Part shown: positions 55,370 through 64,000 of the stretch, piece by piece
How positions within the stretch are numbered: position 1 is the stretch's first letter
How the letters are laid out: every line of letters starts with the position of its first letter
Source of the DNA: Phaseolus vulgaris
Lineage: Eukaryota; Streptophyta; Magnoliopsida; Fabales; Fabaceae
Direction of reading: 5' to 3'
Assembly: GCF_000499845.2 (NCBI RefSeq)
Contig: NC_023755.2
Coordinates: 6,764,847 to 6,828,846 of the forward strand
Length of the DNA stretch: 64,000 nucleotides
The notes under the pieces: generated by a model
Seen by the model: the letters and a program-made list of their open reading frames with translations, nothing else
Databases searched by the model: none
Told to the model about the DNA's origin: nothing
Made by a program: the position numbers and the translations under genes

Positions 55370-56953
55370 TGTTAAAGATGGATGAAGTCTCTTCTCTACC
55401 TAGTGTTGTGTGTGTTTGATGTAGAAAAATAGCTAGTTTGCTTTGAAGTTTGTAATAGGTTTAGATGATCTTGTATGTAGGCTTGTAATTGTGTGAGGTT
55501 GCCTTTTGTTGTATGACCCATCCTAGATGCCTAACCAAGTCTAGATCAAGCACATGATGTGGTAAAATGGTTTTTGAAAAGCTTTTAAAAGTGCTCTTAA
55601 AAGTTTTAAATCAGTACAAAAAATAAATCTGTTTTATGGAGAAAGAATCGGTTTATTTCTTCTCTGTTAAAAGGCTTTTCTAAAATTCTGTTAGGGCACC
55701 ACAGGTAAAGCTTAGTCAGTTATTTCAGTTAAAGCTGAGCTGGCCTGTTTGCTATATTTTAATCTGTTTCACTGTGAAAGAACAGGTTTATTCTTTGGTC
55801 AGCTGCAAGGTTTTTCACAAGTTAGTTAGGGCACCAAAGGTACAACTCAGACAATTATTTCAGTTAGCTGAGTTGGCGGTTTTCACAAAATAAATCTGTT
55901 AAGTTCAAAAATGAATCTGTTGTTTTCATAACTGCTTTTCAATTGTTTTTTGAAAAGAAGTTAGAAACTGTTTTCTATATAAAGAAAAGTCTCTCTCACA
56001 TGAAAAGGGCTGAGCAACTACGTTTTTGACAGAGATCAAACATTTTCAATGTGAGAAGAAGGATTGAAAGATTTTTTGAAAGGTTTTCCAAAGAGATTTT
56101 CAAGTGTGCTTGTTCTAGGAAACCTTTGATCTTGGTGAAGGTGTTGGTACAGTTCTGCAGCAAATTGAACTACTGGTTTTGAGTTCTTGCATCTTCTTTT
56201 CAGGTGTAATCTTTCCTTTATTCTGGTTTGTAAAGGTGTAAGTGTTAGTCACTCCTTGATAGGGTTTCTTGGAGTGCAAGGTGTGCTGAAATAGGGTTTT
56301 TCAGCTTTGGTTGTGTTGTTCTTGTAGTGTTCAAGAACTGCTGTGTTTGTAAGTGTTTGGTACTTTTTTTAGTGGATTCCACCTTGGGGTAAGGTGAGAC
56401 TGGACGTAGCTCTGTATGAGTGAACCAGTATAAAAACTTGTGTGTCTTTTCTTCTCATCCCTACACTCATTTCTGGTTTTGCTTAATTCTGTCAAGAACT
56501 AAATCTGTTCTTTTGAAATTGAATCTGTTAATTCTGGGTTTAAGTAAAAACTGTTCTTCCTGATTTGTTAAAGCTTTCTAATCACAAACAAGGCAGTTGT
56601 ATATGATGGTTTAAGTGATCTGTGAACAAACAGTCTATTCATTAAAATCTGAGAAAGAATCATTCTCCTTAGAATCGTGTGTTGAGTAAATTTGTTTGAT
56701 TTCTAAGCATAGCTGTATCCTTCATCCTCATAATATTCAGCTGATCTGACTCTGTTATAATCCTCTGTTGATCACAATGTTATATTGAACAAGTTCAAAT
56801 TGTGTTAGACTGCTCTGAAGAATCAATCTGTTTCATGTAAAAACAATCTGTTCTTTTTGCCTCTGGTATACTGAAAATTGTGTGTTCTTGCGAAAATTTT
56901 ATAAGCTCAATTCACCCCTCCCCTCTTGAACTTAGACACTAATAGACCCAACA
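55370..56953 (+). repeat. 5' LTR of the plus-strand Sirevirus-like element
   Basis: 1584 bp, TGTTAAAGATGG to GACCCAACA. Likely TATA box CAGTATAAAAACTTG at about 56427. The same landmarks (GTGAACCAGTATAAA, GGACGTAGCTCTG) appear inverted in the minus element LTRs. Pairs of AATCTGTT-type motifs lie 20 or 21 bp apart at 55626/55646, 55893/55914, 56502/56522 and 56825/56845. Confidence 0.92.
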
Positions 56954-56954
56954 A

Positions 56955-56973
56955 TTGGTATCAAGAGCTAGGG
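56955..56973 (+). other. Primer-binding site
   Basis: TTGGTATCAAGAGCTAGGG directly after the LTR. It resembles the plant copia initiator-methionine tRNA site TGGTATCAGAGC with one extra A. Confidence 0.75.
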
Positions 56974-56997
56974 ATTGTATTTTGCTCAAGTGTATGC

Positions 56998-58668
56998 ATG
57001 ATGTCTGAGTTGAAAATGCCTTTTGCTGAAGGTGCGTCTATTAATAGACCTCCTATGTTTGGTGGTTTTAACTATGCTTTCTGGAAAATCTGGATGAAGA
57101 TCTTTATGGAGTCTATTGACATGGGAATCTGGGATGCAGTGGTCAGTGGACCTTTTATACCTATGCAGGTTGTCAAAGATGAAACAATAAAGAAGCCTTG
57201 GTCTAAATGGAGTGAAACCGAGAAGAAGAAGACCCAATATGACTCCTTATCCAAGAATATCATCACCTCTGCACTGAATATAGATGAGTTCTTTAGAGTC
57301 TCTCAATGTAACTCAGCAAAGGAGATGTGGGATGTACTAGAGGTGACTCATGAAGGAACTGATGATGTGAAACGGGCAAGGAAGCACTCACTAATTCAGG
57401 AGTACGAGCTGTTCAGAATGCAATCAGAAGAAAGTATTGCAGATGTGCAGAAACGATTTACACACATTGTAAATCACCTCACTGTCCTTGGTAAAGTCTT
57501 TGACAAGGAAGAGCTTAACATAAAGGTGCTAAAATGTCTTGATAGGAGCTGGCAGCCTAAGGTAACAGCAATCTTAGAATCCAGAGATTTATCCAAGATG
57601 TCCACTGCTGCACTTTTTGGAAAGCTGATAGAGCATGAAATAGAGCTGAAAAGATTGAAAGAACAAGAAACTGTGGAGAAGAAGGCCAAAGGAATTGCTC
57701 TGAAAACTACCATGGAACATGATACAAGTGAGGAAGAAGTTGATCCTGAACATGATGAGACCGTGAGTCTGCTCACCAGAAAATTCAGCAGGTTTCTTAG
57801 AAAGAAAAACCGTGACAGAACTCAACAAAGAAAGAGGTACTCCAAACAACCTAATGATTCAAATTCTTCCAATTACACGTGCTTTGGATGTGGTAAACCA
57901 AGTCATATAAAAGGTGATTGTCCAAACAATCAAAATAAAGAAAAATCAGCAAGCAAGAAGAGTGACAAAGGCAAAGGTAGAAGAGCATACATCTCATGGG
58001 AAGAAAATGATGTATCCTCATCCAGTAATTCCTCAACTGAAAGTGAAGAAGCAAATCTGTGCTTCATGGTGAATGATAAAGAATCCAACTCTGACTCAGT
58101 AAGTAATTTTTCCACTGATTCTGAAAACTATGATCAGTTGTTAATAGCTTTTAAGGAAACACATGATGAAGCAAACAGGTTGGCTATAATGTGCAACAGA
58201 TTGAATAGAATAAATAGGGTACTTGAACCTAGGTCAAAGCTCTTGAAGAAGAACTGCACAAAGCTAAAACTGAATTGGTTAGCCTTGAATTAACATGTTT
58301 GCATGCATCAATTAAATCCTGTGATAATTGTAAGAAAACTGGAAAAACAGGTTGAATATTTGTTAAAAACTCTTTCAAATTTCACTAAAGGAAGAGAAAA
58401 TCTTGAAACCTTATTAGGTTCACAGAATGCTGTTTTCAATAAAAATGGTCTAGGATATAATCCTGGAATGAAAAGTAATGTGAAAAAGCTGTCTAGTTTT
58501 TTTGTTCCTTCCAAAACAGGTTTTTCCTCTCTTAGTTATTCAAAAACAATGCATACTGCAACATGTTTTTATTGTATGAAGTCTGGTCATGTATCTAGAA
58601 CATGTAAAGCTAGGAGGTACCTTGTTCCTAAAGGATTGGCCAAATGGCTTCCTAAGGAAAGGTATTAA
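56998..58668 (+). pseudogene. Gag of the plus-strand element, with two compensating frameshifts
   Basis: ATG at 56998 (second ATG at 57001). Blocks: ASINRPPMFGGFNYAFWK, EFFRVSQCNSAKEMWDVLEV, ARKHSLIQEYELFRM, LNIKVLKCLDRSWQPKV, zinc knuckle CFGCGKPSHIKGDC, Ser-rich region, coiled coil, second knuckle CFYCMKSGHVSRTC, end at TAA 58666-58668. In the coiled coil the frame is one base short near 58232 and one base long near 58335. The roughly 100 bases between are read in another frame, and a stop at 58291-58293 interrupts translation. Closely related to the gag at 22423-24152. Confidence 0.88.
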
Positions 58669-58716
58669 TCATGCTGGACCCTAAACTAAAGGGGTACCAT
58701 ATGTGCTAAATCTGTT

Positions 58717-61700
58717 TTGTTGCAGAAAAACAGCAGGAAAAACCAGTGGTACCTTGACAGTGGCTGGTCAAAGCACATGACTGGTGATGTGACTCAGTTC
58801 ATAAATCTAAAACTCAAAGCTGAAGGGCATGTCACATATGGGGATAACAATAGAGGAAAAATTCTTGGAGGAGGAGATGTTGGTACTAAAGACTCAACCA
58901 CTATTGAGAATGTATTGTATGTTGAAGGGCTAAAACATAGTCTTCTAAGCATTAGCCAACTGTGTGACAAGGGATACAAGGTCAATTTCGAAGCCAACAC
59001 TTGTACAATTTCAAATGAAATTTCTGGTAAGGTGTTGTTCACTTGAAAAAGGGTAAACAACATCTATCTCTTAGACATTATAAAGAGTTGTTCTGAAAAT
59101 GAGTGTTTGTTGTCTAAAAATGATGATTCATGGCTGTGGCATAGGAGGCTAGCTCATATTCACACAAATCATTTGAATAAGCTAAAGTCTAAGGAACTTG
59201 TTTCTGGTTTACCAAACATAAAATTTCAAAATAACAGATTGTGTGATGCTTGTGTAAAGGGAAAACAGATTAGAACTACCTTTAAATCAAAAGATATGGT
59301 TTCTTCAAATAAAGTTTTGGATGTTTTGCATATGGACTTGTTTGGACCATCTAGGACTGCTAGCTTAGCTGGAAATTACTATGCTTTGGTGATTGTTGAT
59401 GACTTTTCAAGATATACATGGACCTTGTTTCTTGCTTCTAAAAATGATGCATATAAAGCCTTTAAGAAACTAGCTAAGGTTTTGCATAATGAAAATGAAA
59501 ATAGGATAAAACAGATTCGTAGTGATCATGGGGGAGAATTTCAAAATGCAAAGTTTGATAAATATTGTGAAAAACATGGGATCATACATAGTTATTCTGC
59601 TCCTAGGACACCCCAACAAAATGGTGTTGTTGAAAGAAAGAATAGATCACTAGAAGAGTTAGCTAGAACTATGCTAAATGAATCTGGTTTACCTAAATAC
59701 TTTTGGGCTGATGCTGTATACACTGCTTCTTATGTGCTTAACAGAAAATTGATTAGACCAATTCTTAAGAAAACTCCCTATGAATTAGCTAAAGGTAGGA
59801 AGCCTAGCATTAGTCATCTTAGGGTGTTTGGCTGCAAATGCTTTTTTTAAATAATGGTAAAGATAATCTGGGGAAATTTGATCCTAAATCAGATGAAGGA
59901 ATACATATTGGATATGCTATAAATGGTCATGCTTATAAAGTGTATAACAAAAGATTGCTTGCAGTTGAAGAATCTATACATGTTGTATTTGATGAAACAG
60001 ATTTTTCTGTGCCCAAATCTGTTCTGGATGAACCTGGTATGGATGATTTAAGAACCATTATGCAACAGAATCAATATAGTGAGCTTGATGCAACTAATTT
60101 AAATTCTATCAAAGAATCTACTGTGAATGCAGGACTGCCTAAAGAATGGAATACTCCAATGGATCTCACTCTTGACAATGTAATTGGTAAAATTGAGAAA
60201 GGAGTCTCAACAAGGAATTCACTCAACAATTTCTGCATAACAGTGGCTTTTGTGTCACAGATTGAGCCTAAAAGCCTGGAAGAAGCACTGCAAGACAGCA
60301 ATTGGATAACAGCAATGCAGGAAGAGCTGAACCAGTTTGAATACAATGAAGTGTGGACTTTGGTTCCAAGAAAGCATGAGATGAACATCACAGGAACCAA
60401 GTGGGTGTACAGGAACAAGATGGATGAACATGGAGCTATCACTAGAAATAAAGCAAGGCTGGTTGCTAAAGGTTATAACCAAGAAGAAGGTATTGATTTT
60501 GGTGAAACCTATGCACCAGTAGCACGTCTTGAAGCTGTCAGATTACTTCTAGCATTTTCTAGCATACAAGGTTTCAAGCTGTTTCAAATGGATGTCAAGA
60601 GTGCATTTCTAAATGGCTAAATCAATGAAGAGGTGTTTGTATCTCAGCCTCCAGGGTTTGAAGATCACAAAAAACCAGAACATGTGTACATGCTTAAGAA
60701 GGCCTTATATGGATTGAAGCAAGCACCTAGGCAATGGTATGAAAGGCTAAGCGAATTTCTGCTCTCTCAAGGATATAGCCGTGGCAATTCTGATAAAACT
60801 CTCTTTATAAAGAAAAAAAGAGAAGACATTATACTTGTGCAAGTCTATGTAGATGATATTATCTTTGGATCCACAAATGAAGAGATGTGTGAAGACTTTG
60901 TGAAAACCATGAAAAGTGAGTTTGAGATGTCAATGTTAGGAGAAATGAATTTCTTCCTTGGACTACAAGTTAAGCAACTCAAGGATGGAATTTTCATAAG
61001 CCAAGAAAAATACTGCAAGGAACTGCGTAAGAGGTTTGATATGGATCAATGCAAAGCAATCATCACTCCTATTTCAACAAGCTGCCAGCTGGATCAAGAT
61101 TTTGCAGGAAAATCAGTGGATCAAACCAAGTATAGGGGTTTAATTGGTTCCTTATTATACTTAACTGCTAGCAAGCCTGACATTATGTTTGTTGTGTGTT
61201 TATGTGCTAGATATCAATCTGATCCAAAGGAATCACACTACAATGCAGCAAAGAGAATTCTGAAATATTTGCAAGGATCTAAGGATGTTGGATTATGGTA
61301 TCCTAACAAGGTATCTTTAAATTTAACTGGTTTTTCAGATTTTGACTTTGCAGGTTGTAAGGTGGATAGAAAAACCCAAGTGGAACTTGTCACATGCTTG
61401 GATCAAGTCTAATCTCTTGGCATTGCAAGAAACAAGCTTGTGTTGCTCTCTCCACAGCAGAGGCAGAATACATAGCTGCTGGAAGTTGTTGTGCTCAAAC
61501 CTTATGGTTAAGGCAACAGCTAAGTGATTTTGGAATTTTGTTAAAAAAGATACCTATAAATTGTGATAATACTAGTGCCATAAATCTGTCTAAGAATCCT
61601 GTCATGCACTCAAGGACTAAACATATTGAAATTAGACATCACTTTCTAAGAGAACATATAGCTAATGGAACTTGTGATATAAAATTCATTGGCACTGAAT

Positions 61701-61801
61701 TTCAATTGGCTGATCTATTCATTAAACCTCTTGCTAAAGACAGGTTTTATTTTCTTCTAAATGAATTGGGAATCATTAGCTTAAATTGTCCTCTGCAGTA
61801 A
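58717..61801 (+). pseudogene. Pol of the plus-strand element (protease, integrase, RT, RNase H), broken
   Basis: Same frame as gag, separated by in-frame TAA at 58666 and 58687. Protease DSG in WYLDSGWSKHMTGD. Integrase: WLWHRRLAHIHTNHLNKL with CDACVKGKQ (HHCC finger), then LHMDLFGPSRTASL, IRSDHGGEFQNAKFD and APRTPQQNGVVERKNR (DDE). [50 protein letters not shown], and YVDDIIFGS. RNase H: LSTAEAEYIAAGSC, then HSRTKHIEIRHHFLREHI and end at 61799-61801. Breaks: in-frame TGA at 59044, frameshift in a T-run near 59842, in-frame TAA at 60618, frameshift near 61380. The protease box has Trp where relatives have Cys after DSG. Confidence 0.93.
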
Positions 61802-62374
61802 GATTTCAATCTGTTGTTTTATTGTTTAACATGTTTTGTTCCCTGTTTCAGAATTACAGCTGTGACTAGGAAAGAGAAAGATTTACTTTTCTCTCTCTCA
61901 CTTTATCTTTGACTGCTTTTTCGGTTATTAACCAGCAAGCCTATGGCAATTAGTGTGTGGGTATCCTAATTGATTGGATATTGTGTAGGTGCAACAGATT
62001 TGGTTTGCCAAAATCAGGTTCCAAGATATTCTTACTGAATCAACACCTGAACGTGCTGCACCATAGGAATAAAATCTGAAGCATATCTGATGGATTTGAT
62101 TTTTCTTCAAAACCCATAATTCCTAAAATCTGATCAAATCGTTCTTCTTTAAAATTTATGATTTTCAAAATTTAATTTAAAGATGCTATATAAACCTAGC
62201 ACAAATCAATTTCTTTTCCTCACACTTTCTCATTTGTGCTATAAGCTGTCCAGGTTCACACTTGCTTCACCACAGGTTTCGTTTCTGTTCTGAGTGTTAA
62301 TCTGAACTGCAATTTTTTTTTCTCTAGCTGGAATTGTATATTAATAAACTGGTGCAGGTAAAAACAGATTGAGC
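61802..62374 (+). other. Spacer between pol and env-position ORF
   Basis: Non-coding, with a CTTTTCTCTCTCTCAC stretch near 61886. Possibly a leader for the last ORF. A minus-strand frame at 61928-62110 is not coding. Confidence 0.6.
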
Positions 62375-63424
62375 ATGGCATCCTCATCACACAGAAAGAA
62401 GAAATCCAAGGAGCAATCCAGCAGCAACCAAGGTATTATGGAGAAATGGTTTGTTGGAGACTCTGAAGCAATGACAAGGTTCATCCATGAGACAAGCAGA
62501 AAGCAAGTCAATGCGCCCAAAGTGCTGGAATTTTCTTGGTTGAGAGAAGAAAATCTGACTGAAGCAAAAACCTTGCTCAAGCATCAAAAGCTGAAGAACT
62601 TCCTAGAAATGACTGGAAATGTCTATCCAGACTTGGTGAAAGTCTTCTACAACAACTTGGTTCAAGATGGAAAAAATTTGGTCTCCCATGTGAAAGGTGT
62701 GAAGCTGAAGATTACAAGAGAAATATGGAGTAATGTGGGAGGAATCAAAGGAATCAAGTACTCTGGAATGAAGGTAAGCAAAGGTAACACTGCTGGAATT
62801 CAGGGATTCAACAAGATGCAGTTTTACAGAAGTTGTGTGAGAAACCCTGCTGAACCAGTGGCTAGATTCCATGCTGAAAATCTCACAATCATTCCCAGAC
62901 TCCTTGCCTACATCATTGCTTGGCAGCTTACTCCAAGAGGAAGTAATCATGCAACTCTCCATGAAGAAGATTTGATTCTGCTGTACTGTATCATGAACCA
63001 ACTCAAGTAAGGCAGCAAGTGAAATAGACAACTCCACTCTCTTGAAGATGGGCTTTCAAAAGGAAGATGACATCTGGGTATTTAGAAGGACTGCTGCAAA
63101 CAGAGCTGAAAATGAAGCAGCTGATCCAGAAAATGAAGAAGAAAATGCTGATGGAGTGCAGAACATGGATGCATCACCAGTGCACTCTGCTGGACATTAA
63201 GATGTTGCTGCTACAAGCCAAAATGCAATGGTTGCATATGAGGCACCTGAGTACAGAGGTGAACCTCTGTCTATGTTTGAAAGACAAGTGCTAAGCAGGC
63301 TGGACACACTCACATATGAGCAGAAGGCACACTATGAAATGACTTACGCCAGGTTTCAACACTTGGATGACCAACTTGAAGGAGTTCAAGTGCAGCTAGT
63401 TGAGCTCTACTACAATGACAAGTG
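62375..63424 (+). pseudogene. Env-position ORF of the plus-strand element, broken by internal deletion
   Basis: ATG at 62375 (ASSSHRKKKSKEQSS). It shares FLEMTGNVYPDLVKVFYNNL, LVSHVKGVKLKITREIW, GIKYSGMKVSKGNT and LAYIIAWQLTPRGSNH with the intact protein at 20447-21649. After YCIMNQLK comes TAA at 63008. The matching text resumes in another frame (EIDNSTLLKMGF), so about 150 bases present in the intact relative are missing here. A further in-frame TAA lies near 63199. The C-terminal part (FERQVLSRLDTLTYEQKAHY, RFQHLDDQLEGVQVQLVEL) is again coiled-coil-like and ends at 63422-63424. No membrane segment or signal peptide. Confidence 0.85.
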
Positions 63425-63787
63425 ATCCTATATCTAAGTCTTTAGCTTTCATATGTTGAACATTTTGGAATTAATCTGTTTGTCTTTATTCTGCACTGGT
63501 TTTTAGTTAATTTCATTGAGGTTTGTAATAGAACTTAATACTGGAGTTATAGTTTAAACTGCTATGAATGGCTTGTATGTTTTATCCCATGCTTTATTCT
63601 GTTTGATGAATCCAAAGGGGGAGAAGAACAGCCACAGAAAGCTACATGGTACATGAAGGTAGCACAAAACTCACAACTGCTCTATTATGGTTTTATGTCT
63701 AAAAATTTTGTGCAGGTTTTGGCAGCTAGTCTAATACAGATTGTGATCATCAAACTATGCTGTGCAAAGGGGATTTGTCTCCATCAA
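63425..63787 (+). other. Spacer between env-position ORF and PPT
   Basis: T-rich non-coding sequence. CCAAAGGGGGAGAAGAAC at 63612-63629 is a second purine-rich tract upstream of the main PPT. Confidence 0.6.
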
Positions 63788-63799
63788 ACAGGGGGAGAT
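63788..63799 (+). other. Polypurine tract of the plus-strand element
   Basis: ACAGGGGGAGAT immediately before the 3' LTR start TGTTGAAG; same form as in the minus-strand element. Confidence 0.88.
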
Positions 63800-64000
63800 T
63801 GTTGAAGATGGATGAAGTCTCTTCTCTACCTAGTGTTGTGTGTGTTTGATGTAGAAAAATAGCTAGTTTGCTTTGAAGTTTGTAATAGGTTTAGATGATC
63901 TTGTATGTAGGCTTGTAATTGTGTAAGGTTGCCTTTTGCTGTATGACCCATCCTAGATGCCTAACCAAGTCTAGATCAAGCACATGATGTGGTAAAATGG
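63800..64000 (+). repeat. 3' LTR (first 201 bases) of the plus-strand element
   Basis: Matches 55370-55570 with three transitions (A/G at the fifth base, G/A and T/C about 150-165 bases in). The rest lies beyond the window. Confidence 0.93.

Larger units (their letters stand above)
55370..64000 (+). mobile_element. Sirevirus-like Ty1/copia retrotransposon with env-position ORF, right LTR cut by window
   Basis: 5' LTR 55370-56953, PBS, gag, protease-integrase-RT-RNase H in copia order, env-position ORF, PPT CAGGGGGAGAT, then 201 bases of the 3' LTR. The two LTRs differ at three of the 201 comparable positions (all transitions), so insertion is recent. The coding part carries stops and frameshifts in gag, pol and the env-position ORF, so this copy cannot encode a full set of proteins. 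Gag with two zinc knuckles round a coiled coil, and an ORF after pol, place it in the Sirevirus (SIRE/Maximus) lineage. Confidence 0.95.

Noticed and set aside
62375..63424. A true viral envelope gene after pol
   Set aside because: Neither this nor the intact relative shows signal peptide, membrane span or fusion features; 'env' would be positional naming only.
1..64000. CRISPR array, operons, phage or prokaryotic elements
   Set aside because: Repeats are transposon-type and genes are spliced plant genes; no spacer-repeat regularity.
1..64000. tRNA or rRNA genes
   Set aside because: No A/B-box cloverleaf or rRNA core sequence was recognised by eye; a tRNAscan run would be decisive.

Overview
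This is nuclear DNA from a flowering plant, very probably a legume. The reasons are AT-rich spacers, spliced genes whose exons match plant families, and dense Sirevirus-type Ty1/copia, Ty3/gypsy, LINE, Mutator and CACTA remains. The legume call rests on the style of the repeats and is inference. There are no bacterial operons, CRISPR arrays or recognisable tRNA/rRNA genes.

Only three host genes are supported. (1) 1503-3693 (+): the last four exons of a sugar-phosphate/phosphate-translocator-like membrane transporter close to Arabidopsis At3g14410; its 5' part lies before the window. (2) 29969-40539 (+): an eight-exon ubiquitin-specific protease, UBP25-like, 643 codons, with all exon phases agreeing. 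Two of its introns are swollen by dead copia insertions. (3) 49625-50479 (-): an intronless nicotianamine synthase with a TATA box about 95 bp upstream. The transporter and UBP25 are also neighbours in Arabidopsis, so this looks like an old gene pair now held apart by about 26 kb of transposons.

The rest is mobile-element country. 3.8-9.9 kb holds AT-rich spacer and arrays of short degenerate palindromes. 10-18.8 kb is a stack of LTR-like fragments and a copia gag relic. 18888-25356 is a complete non-autonomous Sirevirus-like element on the minus strand: two LTRs of about 1.14 kb, PBS, PPT, a gag frame and an intact 400-codon ORF in the 'env-like' position, but no pol at all. Within it a 37-bp module (two 16-bp palindromes exactly 21 bp apart) recurs at least nine times, including twice inside gag. 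26.8-27.4 kb is a Mutator transposase relic. 42-49.4 kb holds TIR elements, a gypsy gag relic cut by a CACTA end, and a perfectly bounded CACTA-type foldback MITE. 52.7-55.4 kb is a nest of LINE, gypsy and probable DNA-transposon pieces. 55370-64000 is a young but broken Sirevirus-like element on the plus strand, with gag, protease, integrase, RT, RNase H and env-like ORF; its right LTR is cut by the window end.

The two Sirevirus-like elements are relatives. Their gag and env-like proteins align along their length, and PBS and PPT have the same layout. The plus element is a plausible model for the pol that the minus element would have to borrow, although this particular copy carries stops and frameshifts.
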